Source: JAJFTV01 sp964426355
GTDB taxonomy: Bacteria > Chloroflexota > Anaerolineae > Anaerolineales > Anaerolineaceae
Reading direction: 5' to 3'
Assembly (NCBI GenBank): GCA_964426355.1
Contig: CAYRRA010000042.1
Location: 1 to 24,989 of the forward strand
Length of the DNA: 24,989 bases
Positions within the stretch are counted from its first letter, which is position 1, and every line of letters begins with the position of its first letter. The notes under the pieces are model-generated. The model worked only from the letters and a program-made list of their open reading frames with translations, was not told the origin of the DNA and ran no database searches. Below are positions 1-8,012 of this stretch, one piece after another. The position numbers were made by a program, and so were the translations under genes.

Positions 1-159
1 GTATGATACACCCTTCTGTTGGAGGAGAGCCAAGAGCGCGCCAGCCAATACTATGCCAAAATAGTTATTTTTTAAGGTAGATCAAGGGATTGGAAAAATA
101 TCATTTATAATGATTATCGCTAAGAAACCAGATCCCCGTAAAAAAATAAAGGAGAGAAT

Positions 160-1902
160 ATGAGCAAAGATTTTGCGCCTACTCATGATCCGGCATTTGA
201 AGGTTTTGACATGTCTGTTGAGGCAATCATCAAGGATTTCAAAGTACCGGGTATGGCTGTGGCGGCTATTCGCGGTGATGAGGTGATTTTATCCAAAGGA
301 TACGGCAAACGAGATGTGGAAAAGAAACTGCCGGTCGACTCGGATACGATTTTTGCCATTGGTTCGGCATCCAAGGCTTTTACCACGATGGACTTAGCCA
401 TCCTCGTGGATCGCGGGTTGCTGGATTGGGATAAACCGCTGCGCGAGTATATGCCCAACTTCAAACTCTATGACCCGATTGCGACCGAGCAGATGACACC
501 GCGCGACCTGGTTTGCCATCGTAGCGGTTTGCCGCGGCATGACTTGCTCTGGTATAACAGCCCGATGAGCCGCTGGGAGCTTTTTAACCGCTTGCGCTAC
601 CTGGAACCGAACAAGGGCTTTCGCCAGACCTGGCAGTATCAAAATTTGATGTTCCTTACCGCCGGGTTATTGGTGGAAACTGTCAGCGGGTTATCCTGGG
701 AAGAGTTTACTCAAAAAGAAATCTTCGATCGATTGGGGATGGGACGCAGTAATTTCTCAGTGGAGAAATCGCAAAGCTTTGATAATTTCGCATACCCGTA
801 TGCGGAGATAGAAGACGTTGTTAAACAAATCCCATTCCGCAATATCGATACCATTGGTCCAGCCGGCTCGATCAATTCCTGCTTGGACGACATGGCAAAA
901 TGGGTGCGGCTGCATCTGCATGGCAAGGTGGGCGAGGAACAGGTCGTCTCTCTGGCACAGCTCAAAGAGCTGCATGGTCCAGCCATGGTCATGCCTGAAG
1001 CCTTCATGGGGCTGGAGAACTTCAAAGAACTCAGCCAGGGCAATTATGCGTTGGGCTGGTTTGTGCAGTATTACCGTGGCAACCGGATTGTTCATCATGG
1101 CGGCTCGATTGACGGTTTCCTGGCGATGATTACCTTTATGCCCGAAGAAAAACTGGGCACGGTTGTGTTGAGCAACCTGGGTGGTAACAGCGCGATTTGG
1201 GCTGCGACCTTTGACCTCTACGACCGTATGTTGGGTTTGAGTTCGCTGCCCTGGCGCGAACGCTGGCTGGAACTGACCAATAAAGGCAAAGAGGCGATGA
1301 AAAAAGGTCAGGAACAAACGGCATCCAAGAAAGTTCCAAACACGAAACCCTCGCACGATCTTCCTGCGTATGCCGGCAGCTTTGACCACCCCGGATATGG
1401 GGTCTTCAAAGTTGCGCTCGATAACGGTGAATTGAAGGGTATATATAACAATATTGAGTATGCGCTTGAACATTACCATTACGATATCTTCACCGCATCA
1501 ACCGAAGAAGCACGTGGCGAAGGGATGCCGGTCTTCTTCCATACAGACTACCAGGGCAATATTGCCAGTTTGTCTGTACCGCTTGAGCCGAATGTAAAGG
1601 ATATTGTGTTCTCGCGCATCGCTGACGCCTCTATGCGTGAGCGCGCCTTCCTGGAGCCTTTCACCGGTCAGTATGACCTGGATGGCAAGATTGCGGTGGT
1701 CGCATTGAAGGGTGAAGATACCCTGACCGTTGCCCTGCCCAATATGCCGGAGATGGAACTGGCGCCGTACCAGGGCACAGAATTTAAATTGAAAGAGATG
1801 GAGATGGTCCGGATTGAGTTCAAGAAAGATGAAAGCGGCAAAGTAACCGGTTTTGACGCTTCTCAGCCCGGCGGCGTGCACAGTGCAAAGAAGGTCGCGT
1901 AG
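160..1902 (+). CDS. Serine hydrolase, class C beta-lactamase family with C-terminal DUF3471-like domain
   Basis: The 580-residue protein has the full active-site set of the beta-lactamase/penicillin-binding-protein-like esterase family: SxxK at S69-A-S-K72, YxN at Y160-Q-N162, and a C-terminal HGG near 313-315 in the usual H-G-G-S-x-x-G-F setting. Residues of about 20-370 form the hydrolase domain. About 395-575 resemble the DUF3471-type tail common in these proteins. No signal peptide or membrane segment is visible, so it should act in the cytoplasm, which argues against a resistance beta-lactamase and for an esterase or D-amino-acid peptidase or amidase. The start is supported by AAAGGAGAG just upstream. 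It appears monocistronic, with a strong hairpin 24 bases after the stop. The substrate cannot be told from sequence; the fold and catalytic class are secure. Confidence 0.93.
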   Translation: MSKDFAPTHDPAFEGFDMSVEAIIKDFKVPGMAVAAIRGDEVILSKGYGKRDVEKKLPVDSDTIFAIGSASKAFTTMDLAILVDRGLLDWDKPLREYMPNFKLYDPIATEQMTPRDLVCHRSGLPRHDLLWYNSPMSRWELFNRLRYLEPNKGFRQTWQYQNLMFLTAGLLVETVSGLSWEEFTQKEIFDRLGMGRSNFSVEKSQSFDNFAYPYAEIEDVVKQIPFRNIDTIGPAGSINSCLDDMAKWVRLHLHGKVGEEQVVSLAQLKELHGPAMVMPEAFMGLENFKELSQGNYALGWFVQYYRGNRIVHHGGSIDGFLAMITFMPEEKLGTVVLSNLGGNSAIWAATFDLYDRMLGLSSLPWRERWLELTNKGKEAMKKGQEQTASKKVPNTKPSHDLPAYAGSFDHPGYGVFKVALDNGELKGIYNNIEYALEHYHYDIFTASTEEARGEGMPVFFHTDYQGNIASLSVPLEPNVKDIVFSRIADASMRERAFLEPFTGQYDLDGKIAVVALKGEDTLTVALPNMPEMELAPYQGTEFKLKEMEMVRIEFKKDESGKVTGFDASQPGGVHSAKKVA

Positions 1903-1925
1903 CAGGTAGCAAGTTTTTACGATTG

Positions 1926-1959
1926 CATAGGCTGCCTCGAATTTTCGAGGCAGCCTATG
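1926..1959 (+). terminator. Perfect 16-bp hairpin after the serine hydrolase gene
   Basis: Two 16-base arms (1926-1941 and 1944-1959) are perfectly complementary, with a tight TT-centred loop, followed by the T-rich ATTCTATTTTG. The hairpin begins 24 bases after the stop codon, so it is probably the terminator of the serine hydrolase gene. Its arm sequence (GGCTGCC/GGCAGCC) and the bases after it recur beyond adaptor gene 2 near 16316. Confidence 0.75.
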
Positions 1960-2027
1960 ATTCTATTTTGCAAGGGGATTCATCCCACAGCGATGGTTGC
2001 ATTTCCAATTCGCCGGAGGATGAATCC
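1926..2027. repeat. Intergenic repeat, copy 1 (terminator hairpin plus GGATTCATCC inverted repeat)
   Basis: This stretch shares its order of blocks with 16316-16405: a GGCTGCC/GGCAGCC hairpin, then GATTCTAT, then a GGGG-TTATCCC-like block, then CAGCGATG and CATTT. Inside copy 1 there is also a perfect 10-base inverted repeat, GGATTCATCC (1976-1985) with GGATGAATCC (2018-2027). The rest of the gap up to 2126 holds no gene that I can support. I read it as a degenerate interspersed element linked to gene ends. Confidence 0.5.
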
Positions 2028-2126
2028 TTCGGCTGCAAACAACGCCCCGTTGTGGTTTACAAGGTTGCCCGAATCTGCCCGTAACCCAATCCCGAACCAC
2101 TGGCAAACAGCTCTCTCCCTTACCCG

Positions 2127-3062
2127 TTACGGTTCCCACTGGAAATAGATCAGCGTAAAGAGATAGGGGCTATCTTTGACGTATTCCACACCGACCAGCC
2201 AGGTCGCCCAATCGAGGTCGACATCTGGCGTTGCTGGTTTGTGCAGCGCGTAATAGTTGATACCGCTGTAACGTTTTGGGTAGGGTTCCGGGTACATATT
2301 AACGGATGAGGGATCGTTACACTGCTGTTGATAGTCGGGAGCGTTGAACACATCGAGCAGCGCGGGCAGGGGAATTTGACGAAATGTGCCCACGTCATCT
2401 ATATCGCTGGGACCGGCACCCCAGTTCACTTCGTAATCCGAGTTGAATACCCAGGAAGCCTCTTCGGCGGTGTAGTTTGCCGATGGTCCGTAGCGCCAGT
2501 AATATACTTCAAGACCATGTGCCGGGCTGACCAGTGAAGCCAGCAAGCTGCCATCTTCATTAAGGATGGCTTGTTTCAGGTTTTCCAGCAGGGTCGTCAC
2601 CTGCGGGTCGCTGCAGAAATCGGCGGATGGCATACATTCGGTCAGATACCAGGCATTGACCCAGCCAGTGCCGCCAGCAGGATTGTTTACCTCCAACCAG
2701 AGTTCATTGTTAACCCACGTGTTCATCCCGGTGCTGGTTACAGTGGTGACGCCGGGCGAAAAGGAACCCGTGATGGGGTTTTCTGCACCTGGCATCGAGC
2801 GGATATTGAGCACGTCATCCGGCTCTACCAGGATCACCGTGTACTGCCGTGGTCTTTCGGTGGGAGTGGGAATGAAGGTGATTTCCCTTGTGGGTGTGGG
2901 CGTGATTGTGGCTGTTGCAGTTGGGCTGGCTTCTAAGACGGTAGATGTAGGCGCAGGGGGTGTAAACGTGGCGGTAGGCAGCGCCGGCGGGCTGATTGTC
3001 AGGCTACAGGCTGAGAGAAGCAGGAGAAAAAGCAGGAACACAAAAAGATTAATTCGTTTCAT
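2127..3062 (-). CDS. Secreted lipoprotein with a bacterial SH3-type domain
   Basis: Starting at the ATG at 3062 gives 311 residues that open with a lipoprotein signal (two basic residues, a Leu/Phe core, then LLSAC with Cys19). A GTG twelve codons upstream would bury the signal peptide, so I prefer the internal ATG. Residues of about 22-72 form a Pro/Thr-rich stalk. About 73-142 look like an SH3b domain (V-L-N-I-R-S-M-P-G near the start, W-L-E-V and G-W-V near the end), which usually binds cell-wall or peptide ligands. The remaining 170 residues are an unrecognised, Tyr/Trp-rich domain with several cysteines. It probably sits on the outer face of the membrane. No enzyme motif is visible. The neighbouring amidohydrolase is co-oriented, with a hairpin between the two. 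Confidence 0.85.
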   Translation of the reverse strand: MKRINLFVFLLFLLLLSACSLTISPPALPTATFTPPAPTSTVLEASPTATATITPTPTREITFIPTPTERPRQYTVILVEPDDVLNIRSMPGAENPITGSFSPGVTTVTSTGMNTWVNNELWLEVNNPAGGTGWVNAWYLTECMPSADFCSDPQVTTLLENLKQAILNEDGSLLASLVSPAHGLEVYYWRYGPSANYTAEEASWVFNSDYEVNWGAGPSDIDDVGTFRQIPLPALLDVFNAPDYQQQCNDPSSVNMYPEPYPKRYSGINYYALHKPATPDVDLDWATWLVGVEYVKDSPYLFTLIYFQWEP

Positions 3063-3130
3063 AGGCTTGCCCAGATATAACCGGTCACTGATGGTCACAG
3101 CAAAACAGCGCGATGTGAAAGGTTGCCGTT

Positions 3131-3162
3131 GGATGCACAGGATTTTTTCCTCTTGTGCATCC
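3131..3162. terminator. Hairpin between amidohydrolase and SH3 lipoprotein genes
   Basis: GGATGCACA (3131-3139) pairs with TGTGCATCC (3154-3162) across a T-rich loop. It lies 12 bases past the amidohydrolase stop on the minus strand. There is no T-run on the minus-strand exit side, so it may be a weak terminator or an RNA-stabilising structure rather than a classical terminator. Confidence 0.45.
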
Positions 3163-3173
3163 GGCGGTTGAGT

Positions 3174-4337
3174 TTATTTTTTCTTCAAGAAGTCAATTGC
3201 GGTTTGCGCATAGATAGCGGATCCGATGGGCAGCGCATTTTCATCGATGTCAAAGCGCGGGTTGTGGTGCGGACGGTTGTCGTTGCCGATGCGTGCACCC
3301 AGGAAGATGATGGTTCCGGGAACTTCTTGCGCCATGTAGCTAAAGTCTTCGCCGCCCATACTCACTTCAGGCGGAAAGAGGCAGTCTTCACCCAACAACG
3401 ATTGGGCGGCGCCTTGCACCAGTGCAGCCATCTCCGGGTTATTGAAAGTAGCCGGGTAGCCGCGCGAGATTTTTAGTTCGGTTTCACAGCCCAGAGCACG
3501 GGCAACGCCCATGGCGCGTTCCATCTCAGCATGAAGCTGACTGCGGACGTTTTCTTCGTAGCTGCGGATGGTGCCTTTGAACGAGACTGACTGCGGGATG
3601 ATGTTATGAGCATCGCCGCTTTGCACCGCTCCAATGGAGATGACCGCCGGTTTCAAGGGGTCGATGCGCCGGGCATAGATGCCGTGAATGGCGTTGACCA
3701 CCTGAGCAAAGGCGAAGATGGGGTCGTTTCCGGTATGCGGGTAAGCGCCGTGGGTACCCTTACCGGTGATGACCGCATCAAATGTGTCGGGGGCTGCCAT
3801 AACATAGCCATCGCAAGCCAGCAGCTTGCCGGTTGGGATCAGGCTGTTGATGTGAATGGCAAATGCGGCATCCAACCCTTTCAGCAAGCCTTCTTTGACC
3901 ATCAGGCTGCCGCCACTGACCCCTTCTTCATCCCAACGTTCCTCGCTGGGTTGGAACAGAAAGCGGATTTCGCCCGCCGGGCGATCTGGCATTTCGCTGA
4001 GCAGTTTTGCCGCGCCCAATAGCATGGCTACATGGGTATCATGACCGCAAGCGTGCATTTTGTTAGGGACCTGCGAGGCATATTCGACATCATTTGCTTC
4101 TTGCAGTGGGAGGGCGTCCATATCGGCGCGCAGACCGATGGCAGGTTTTCCTTCACCCAATATAGCCATCACGCCAGTACGAGCTACGCCGGTTTTTACT
4201 TTCAGACCAAAAGATTGTAACGTTTCAGCAATCAGTTTTGCTGTCTGGTGTTCTTCAAACCCTAATTCGGGGTTTTTGTGAATCTCGCGCCGCCAATGGA
4301 CTATTTGATCCTGAATGGCTTTTGCTTTCTCTAACAT
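3174..4337 (-). CDS. M20D-family metal-dependent amidohydrolase (N-acyl amino acid / hippurate hydrolase type)
   Basis: The 387-residue length and motifs fit the M20D aminoacylase/hippurate hydrolase group, which cleaves N-acyl amino acids, with two divalent metal ions in characterised members. Visible motifs are L-R-A-D-M-D-A-L-P (residues 69-77), H-A-C-G-H-D (95-100; C97 and H99 expected metal ligands), the catalytic Glu pair in Q-P-S-E-E (129-133), H162, and C-terminal G-G-E-D-F (328-332) followed by H357/H358. The dimerisation insert lies at about 185-300. There is no signal peptide, so it is cytoplasmic. The start has GAAAGGACAG at a suitable distance. The gene could salvage acylated amino acids or detoxify conjugates; the actual substrate is unknown. 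Neighbours give no pathway clue. Confidence 0.95.
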   Translation of the reverse strand: MLEKAKAIQDQIVHWRREIHKNPELGFEEHQTAKLIAETLQSFGLKVKTGVARTGVMAILGEGKPAIGLRADMDALPLQEANDVEYASQVPNKMHACGHDTHVAMLLGAAKLLSEMPDRPAGEIRFLFQPSEERWDEEGVSGGSLMVKEGLLKGLDAAFAIHINSLIPTGKLLACDGYVMAAPDTFDAVITGKGTHGAYPHTGNDPIFAFAQVVNAIHGIYARRIDPLKPAVISIGAVQSGDAHNIIPQSVSFKGTIRSYEENVRSQLHAEMERAMGVARALGCETELKISRGYPATFNNPEMAALVQGAAQSLLGEDCLFPPEVSMGGEDFSYMAQEVPGTIIFLGARIGNDNRPHHNPRFDIDENALPIGSAIYAQTAIDFLKKK

Positions 4338-4448
4338 AGGTTCTGTCCTTTCAAGTGTGGGTAGATAAGTGAGTTTAAAATGTCACGTAGTTATTATTCT
4401 GATCTATATTCTATCAGACTGTGCTAAAAATCATCAGGAGAAAAAACG

Positions 4449-4496
4449 GACAGGGGATGGCAACCGATAAATTTCCTCCGGCTGCCATCCCCTGTC
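4449..4496 (-). terminator. Intrinsic terminator after the second lipoprotein gene
   Basis: A perfect 14-base stem (4449-4462 with 4483-4496) lies 53 bases beyond the stop of the minus-strand lipoprotein gene. On the minus strand it is followed by CG and six T residues. On the plus strand it is followed by TCTTTTT, so it could work in both directions. The 20-base loop is longer than usual. Confidence 0.8.
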
Positions 4497-4548
4497 TCTT
4501 TTTGGGTGATGATCTTATTTTATACGTGATTTTTCACTGGGGTACCTT

Positions 4549-5691
4549 CTAATTCCAGCACTCCCATTTGCAGTCTTTTTCATTCCAAATCCAGCAGCCA
4601 TCCTGCGGGTTGGGGTGTGGGGGTTTGACGCACACATCTCCTGGCGGATTGGAGTTAACAACTGGAACCGCAGTAGGTTCGGCGAAATAACATTGCTTCG
4701 GCAGCCCTTTGGAACTGGCGCCGTAAGCCCAGCCGCAGGTGGTATCCACCTGGTAGAGGGTTGAAGTATCAATGCCGTCGACCAGGTCAAAGGCGGCTGG
4801 ATTGAACTCGCCCAACCGGGATCCAGTCCACCACAAAAAACTGGTTTTGCCCTCCAGAAGGCTGCCTTTGAAGGCAAGTTCGATGCGGTTAAAATTGGAT
4901 GTGCTGCGCTTCGCCCAAACCAGGTCGGGGTCTGTGCCGATGCCCTGGTCGAAGAGCAGGGTTTCATATCCGTCCCCCTGAACAGCATCAGCCTGCAGCG
5001 GTGAAGCGCTGCCTACATCGCCGTTAGTATCCTTCCAGGCACGCACACCCGCAACGGTCCATTCGGTGGCATTGTACGGCAGGTTTTCCACCGCCAGAAG
5101 AAAATCACCGCGACCGTTAAAATTCAGGTCAAGTTCGAGATAATACGTCAGCGGGGTGCCATCCGCAGGCAGAGAAGCCTCAAACACATCGATGCGGGTA
5201 AAAAACCATTCCCCGGCTGCCCCAAACTGAGCGGAAAGGATATCCAGGAAAGGGTAGAAGGTGGCATGATCGGCGCTGAGCGGGCGCTCGAGCAGGCTGA
5301 GACGCGGTGCATCGCAGGCTTGCGGGATTTTGTAGGAGACTGTGCTGTAGATGTAGCCGGTGTTGCATTCCTGGAGCAACTGCGAGCCGATGTAAGCCGG
5401 TGTGCCAGGGATGGTTACATGCACAATCTCGGTTGGCGCAAGGGTGGGTTCTATCGTGGGGGCTTCGGTGGGAGCCTCAGTGGGCAGTATGACGGTGACG
5501 GTGGGTTCGGGCTGGCGGGTTTCCGTGGGCAACAACTCGGAAGTGACAGGTATTTCCAGGTCTGCGGTATTTGTTGCTTGTGAGGCAGGCGGTTGAGCTT
5601 CAGACGGGCTGCCAGGCAGCACCGAACAGGCAGAAAGAACGGTCAAAAGAATTACAATAACAGTCAAAAGTGGATGGCAGTTTGGTTTCAT
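4549..5691 (-). CDS. Secreted lipoprotein with Thr/Pro/Glu stalk and Cys-rich C-terminus
   Basis: The 380-residue protein starts with a lipoprotein signal ending in LTVLSAC (Cys22) and a Thr/Pro/Glu-rich stalk to about residue 90. A globular part follows with D-L-N-F-N-G-R-G-D, E-W-T-V-A-G-V, D-T-N-G-D-V-G and D-P-D-L-V-W-A-K motifs, then V-D-T-T-C-G-W. I recognise this layout as a recurrent lipoprotein type of Anaerolineae, of unknown function. The Asp/Asn-rich turns might bind calcium; that is inference. The last 45 residues contain four cysteines and three tryptophans (C-V-K-P-P, G-C-W-I-W, C-K-W-E-C-W), probably disulfide-bonded outside the cell. The start has GGAGG six bases upstream, a good promoter lies 76-104 bases upstream, and a terminator follows. 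It appears to be a single-gene unit. Confidence 0.9.
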   Translation of the reverse strand: MKPNCHPLLTVIVILLTVLSACSVLPGSPSEAQPPASQATNTADLEIPVTSELLPTETRQPEPTVTVILPTEAPTEAPTIEPTLAPTEIVHVTIPGTPAYIGSQLLQECNTGYIYSTVSYKIPQACDAPRLSLLERPLSADHATFYPFLDILSAQFGAAGEWFFTRIDVFEASLPADGTPLTYYLELDLNFNGRGDFLLAVENLPYNATEWTVAGVRAWKDTNGDVGSASPLQADAVQGDGYETLLFDQGIGTDPDLVWAKRSTSNFNRIELAFKGSLLEGKTSFLWWTGSRLGEFNPAAFDLVDGIDTSTLYQVDTTCGWAYGASSKGLPKQCYFAEPTAVPVVNSNPPGDVCVKPPHPNPQDGCWIWNEKDCKWECWN

Positions 5692-5766
5692 GGGTCCTCC
5701 ATTAATTTACTGGTTTTCGGTAGTACAGTGAAAATGTGCCTTGGGTTATCCGATCCTGTTGTGATT

Positions 5767-5795
5767 ATTACAAATGGGTGTCAAAAAAACGTCAA
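5767..5795 (-). promoter_or_regulatory. Sigma-70-type promoter for the second lipoprotein gene
   Basis: On the minus strand TTGACG (5795-5790) is followed after exactly 17 bases by TGTAAT (5772-5767). Transcription would begin near 5760 and give a leader of roughly 68 bases before the ATG at 5691. The similar leader lengths predicted for the 7802 and 19772 genes lend some support. Confidence 0.55.
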
Positions 5796-5826
5796 CAGGA
5801 ACGCATGAAACTAAAATCCGGCGGGC

Positions 5827-5894
5827 GACTACACCCGACGGGTGACTACTCCCGACGGGTGACTACTCCCGACGGGTGACTACTCCCGACGGGC
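5827..5894. repeat. Four tandem copies of a 17-bp unit (GACTACTCCCGACGGGT)
   Basis: Four head-to-tail 17-base units run from 5827 to 5894. Copy 1 has ACACCC in place of ACTCCC and copy 4 ends in C; the two central copies are identical. Degenerate partial units flank the array (GGCGGGC before, GGGTGATCGCACCCGAC after). Each unit holds the near-palindrome CCCG-A-CGGG, so each can form a small hairpin. The array sits just upstream of the lipoprotein promoter and downstream of the flavoprotein gene. Outside it, 5895-6082 holds nothing I can identify. Confidence 0.9.
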
Positions 5895-6082
5895 GGGTGA
5901 TCGCACCCGACCTGTGCCATCAGGCGGGAGAGACAACAAAATTTTCCCGAATTGAGGTTAATTCAGTGAAGCGAGGGAGAGATTTTGCTCCAGTCAATAC
6001 GGGCAGCCTGTACTGAGGATTTGTGCGGGAATTTTCAAGTTTGGGCACATCCCCAGGTAAAGGAGATGCAGCCCGCTTTGAT

Positions 6083-6127
6083 GTCCGGGGTTGAAATACA
6101 GCTGGAAGCCATGATTCAACCCCGGAC
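6083..6127. terminator. 13-bp hairpin after the CrtI-like gene
   Basis: GTCCGGGGTTGAA (6083-6095) pairs perfectly with TTCAACCCCGGAC (6115-6127) over a 19-base loop, starting 9 bases past the flavoprotein stop on the minus strand. There is no T-run on the exit side, so it is either a terminator without U-tract or a 3'-end stabiliser. Confidence 0.55.
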
Positions 6128-6136
6128 GGCTGTTAT

Positions 6137-7645
6137 TTATCGTTCGTGTTGTCCGATCAGGTTGGCAGCCACGATACCGGATGCCATCACCGTGGGCACA
6201 CCGCCGCCCGGATGGGTGGATGCGCCGGTCAGGTAAAGCCCTTTTATGGATTTGGATTTAGAAGCAGGGCGGAAGACTGTCTGGGCGGTGATATCCTGCT
6301 GGAAGCAGTAGAACGCTCCGCCGGGGTTGCGCAGTCTGCGCTCAAAATCCACCGGTGTGGATACGGTCATGGTCTTTACGTGTTCTTTCAAGCCGGGTAT
6401 AACGTTGTCTGAAAGATAGCTGACCAGGTCTTCGCTAAACTCTTCCTTAATGCTGTCCCAGTCATTGTTGGCGAGCTGGTATGGTCCCTGGAAATCAAGT
6501 GCAACGATGTGATGTCCTTCCGGTGCCAGCGAAGGGTCTGCTTTGGTTGGGCAGCAAATCAGCCCGAACTGTTCTTCCGGTTTGGGCGGTATCCCGATGC
6601 GGTATTTTTGCCACCAGAAATCGTTGATCTCATTTACGGGGCGGGTTACCAGGGTATGATGTGCGTCCAGCGGCGGGTCATAATCGACACCCAGGCAGAT
6701 ATACGGGGTGGATTTGGAAAGCGCATAGCTCTTGATACCCTTACGCACAATCCAGGGCAGGTTTTCTTCGCCGATCATATCCAGGTAGAGTTTACGGGCA
6801 TTGATGTTAGACACGACCACTTTTGCTGAGATGATTTCACCATCAGCGGTGACCACGCCCCTGACACGCCGACTCTCATCCACCAGCACACGCTCCACGC
6901 AGGTGTTCAGGCGCAGTTCCATGCCTGATTGTTCGCCGCAGCGCTGCAGGGCTTTAGGGATTTGGATCATACCGCCGCGCGGGTAATAAATGCCTTTGTG
7001 CTCCATGTAGGGGATGATCGCAAAAATACCCACCGCCTGTTCGGGTGAGTGACCACAATAGAAGGACTGATACGCCATGCTCTGCCGGACTTTTTCATCT
7101 TTGAAGAATTTATGTAACACATCATCGTAGGTCATCGCGAAGTAGGGTCCAAACTTGAGCAGCACCGGGCGTTGGGCAAAAGCCGACATCATATCCCCCA
7201 GGGTATTCATCGGCATGAGGAAGAAATCGAGCCCATCCCCTTCAAGAAATTCCTCAAAGGTTTCTGCATAACGTAAAAAGCCAACTTTATCTTGCGGGGA
7301 GATGCGCCCGATCTCTTCAGCGGCAGCTTCCACAGACATGGGAATGGTGGCGCGTGAACCATCGGGGAAGATCACAGAGTAAATTGGATCGCATTGGATT
7401 AAATCAACCTCTTTTTCGAAGGTCGTCCCCAGTTCTTTGAAGGCGCGGTCGATCATGGGAATGATCTCAACGACCGAAGCGCCGATATCGAACTTATAGC
7501 CGTCGACCTCATAGGTCGAACAGCAGCCACCAACCTGGCTGCTTTGCTCCAACACAAGTACTTTGCGCCCGCGTTTGGATAGGATCGCGCCGGCTGTCAG
7601 CCCGCCCAAGCCTGCGCCAATAATGACTGCATCGTATTCAGACAT
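6137..7645 (-). CDS. FAD-dependent CrtI / carotenoid isomerase-like oxidoreductase
   Basis: The protein (502 residues from the ATG at 7645) carries an N-terminal dinucleotide fold with G-A-G-L-G-G at 10-15, an acidic strand end (L-E-Q), and V-G-G-C-C-S-T-Y of the phytoene-desaturase/carotenoid-isomerase/retinol-saturase superfamily. The C-terminal signature Y-L-T-G-A-S-T-H-P-G-G-G-V-P (471-484) is diagnostic. Members desaturate, isomerise or saturate polyenes; many annotated ones have other lipid substrates. I chose this start because AAGGAGGTCAGG precedes it directly; an in-frame TTG ten codons upstream would lie inside the preceding small gene. No phytoene synthase or other carotenoid gene is in the window, so the substrate is open. 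It is probably co-transcribed with, and translationally coupled to, the 48-residue gene upstream. Confidence 0.92.
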   Translation of the reverse strand: MSEYDAVIIGAGLGGLTAGAILSKRGRKVLVLEQSSQVGGCCSTYEVDGYKFDIGASVVEIIPMIDRAFKELGTTFEKEVDLIQCDPIYSVIFPDGSRATIPMSVEAAAEEIGRISPQDKVGFLRYAETFEEFLEGDGLDFFLMPMNTLGDMMSAFAQRPVLLKFGPYFAMTYDDVLHKFFKDEKVRQSMAYQSFYCGHSPEQAVGIFAIIPYMEHKGIYYPRGGMIQIPKALQRCGEQSGMELRLNTCVERVLVDESRRVRGVVTADGEIISAKVVVSNINARKLYLDMIGEENLPWIVRKGIKSYALSKSTPYICLGVDYDPPLDAHHTLVTRPVNEINDFWWQKYRIGIPPKPEEQFGLICCPTKADPSLAPEGHHIVALDFQGPYQLANNDWDSIKEEFSEDLVSYLSDNVIPGLKEHVKTMTVSTPVDFERRLRNPGGAFYCFQQDITAQTVFRPASKSKSIKGLYLTGASTHPGGGVPTVMASGIVAANLIGQHER

Positions 7646-7655
7646 CCTGACCTCC

Positions 7656-7802
7656 TTATACAAAATAGCGGGCAATCAGCGCTGGTGCCTGACGCGCGAC
7701 ATAGCCCAGATAGCGTTTTTTGGATTCGGATAAGCTGCTGTAGCCAATTATGGCAGCAGCCGCGAGGATCAGAATGACCCATAGCCAAAGCACTTTTTTC
7801 AT
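7656..7802 (-). CDS. Small single-span membrane protein (48 residues) upstream of the CrtI-like gene
   Basis: A 49-codon reading frame starts at the ATG at 7802, with GGAGGC seven bases upstream, and ends at TAA 7658-7656. The product begins MKKVLWLWVILILAAAA, a clear membrane segment (about residues 4-20), followed by a basic, amphipathic tail (S-E-S-K-K-R-Y-L-G-Y-V-A-R). Its stop codon overlaps the AAGGAGG ribosome-binding site of the flavoprotein gene, with ten bases between stop and next start, so translation is likely coupled. A good promoter lies 73-101 bases upstream of its start. No known family is recognised; it could anchor or recruit the flavoprotein to the membrane, where polyene substrates reside. 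That role is inference. Confidence 0.75.
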   Translation of the reverse strand: MKKVLWLWVILILAAAAIIGYSSLSESKKRYLGYVARQAPALIARYFV

Positions 7803-7874
7803 GTTTTGCCTCCATGGAAATATAAAGGGATGACGATTGGCAAACTTGCCCCGGAACCAATAAACTTATTTAGT

Positions 7875-7903
7875 AAGATACACAAAATGGTAATGAAAGT
7901 CAA
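7875..7903 (-). promoter_or_regulatory. Promoter for the small membrane protein and CrtI-like gene pair
   Basis: On the minus strand TTGACT (7903-7898) and TATCTT (7880-7875) are separated by exactly 17 bases. The expected start point near 7868 gives a leader of about 66 bases before the ATG at 7802. The 394-base gap 7803-8196 is a divergent control region and contains no gene I can support. Confidence 0.55.
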
Positions 7904-8012
7904 ATAACAAAAATCTTGTTTTCTTCCTGACCATTTGCGCGGTCCGCACGCCGGGGTAGTTTTTTGTATCCAATTAACATCTAGTTCAGGTTTTATAAGA
8001 TGAAGCGGAATG

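Noticed and set aside
90..111. TTGGAA and TATAAT upstream of the serine hydrolase gene as a promoter
   Set aside because: The boxes are only 10 bases apart, and no -35 is found at 16-18 bases from the TATAAT, so only the -10 is plausible.
757..1479. Minus-strand reading frame of 240 codons within the serine hydrolase gene
   Set aside because: The plus strand encodes the full SxxK, YxN and HGG set. The antisense product has no family features and no ribosome site.
160..1902. Serine hydrolase as a beta-lactam resistance enzyme
   Set aside because: There is no signal peptide, the protein is much longer than class C enzymes, and it has an extra C-terminal domain, which fits an esterase or peptidase relative.
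5827..5894. Tandem repeat as a CRISPR array
   Set aside because: Units of 17 bases are directly adjacent with no spacers, and no cas genes are present.
6137..7802. Part of a carotenoid biosynthesis cluster
   Set aside because: No phytoene synthase, cyclase or other carotenoid gene lies nearby, and the superfamily includes many enzymes with other substrates.
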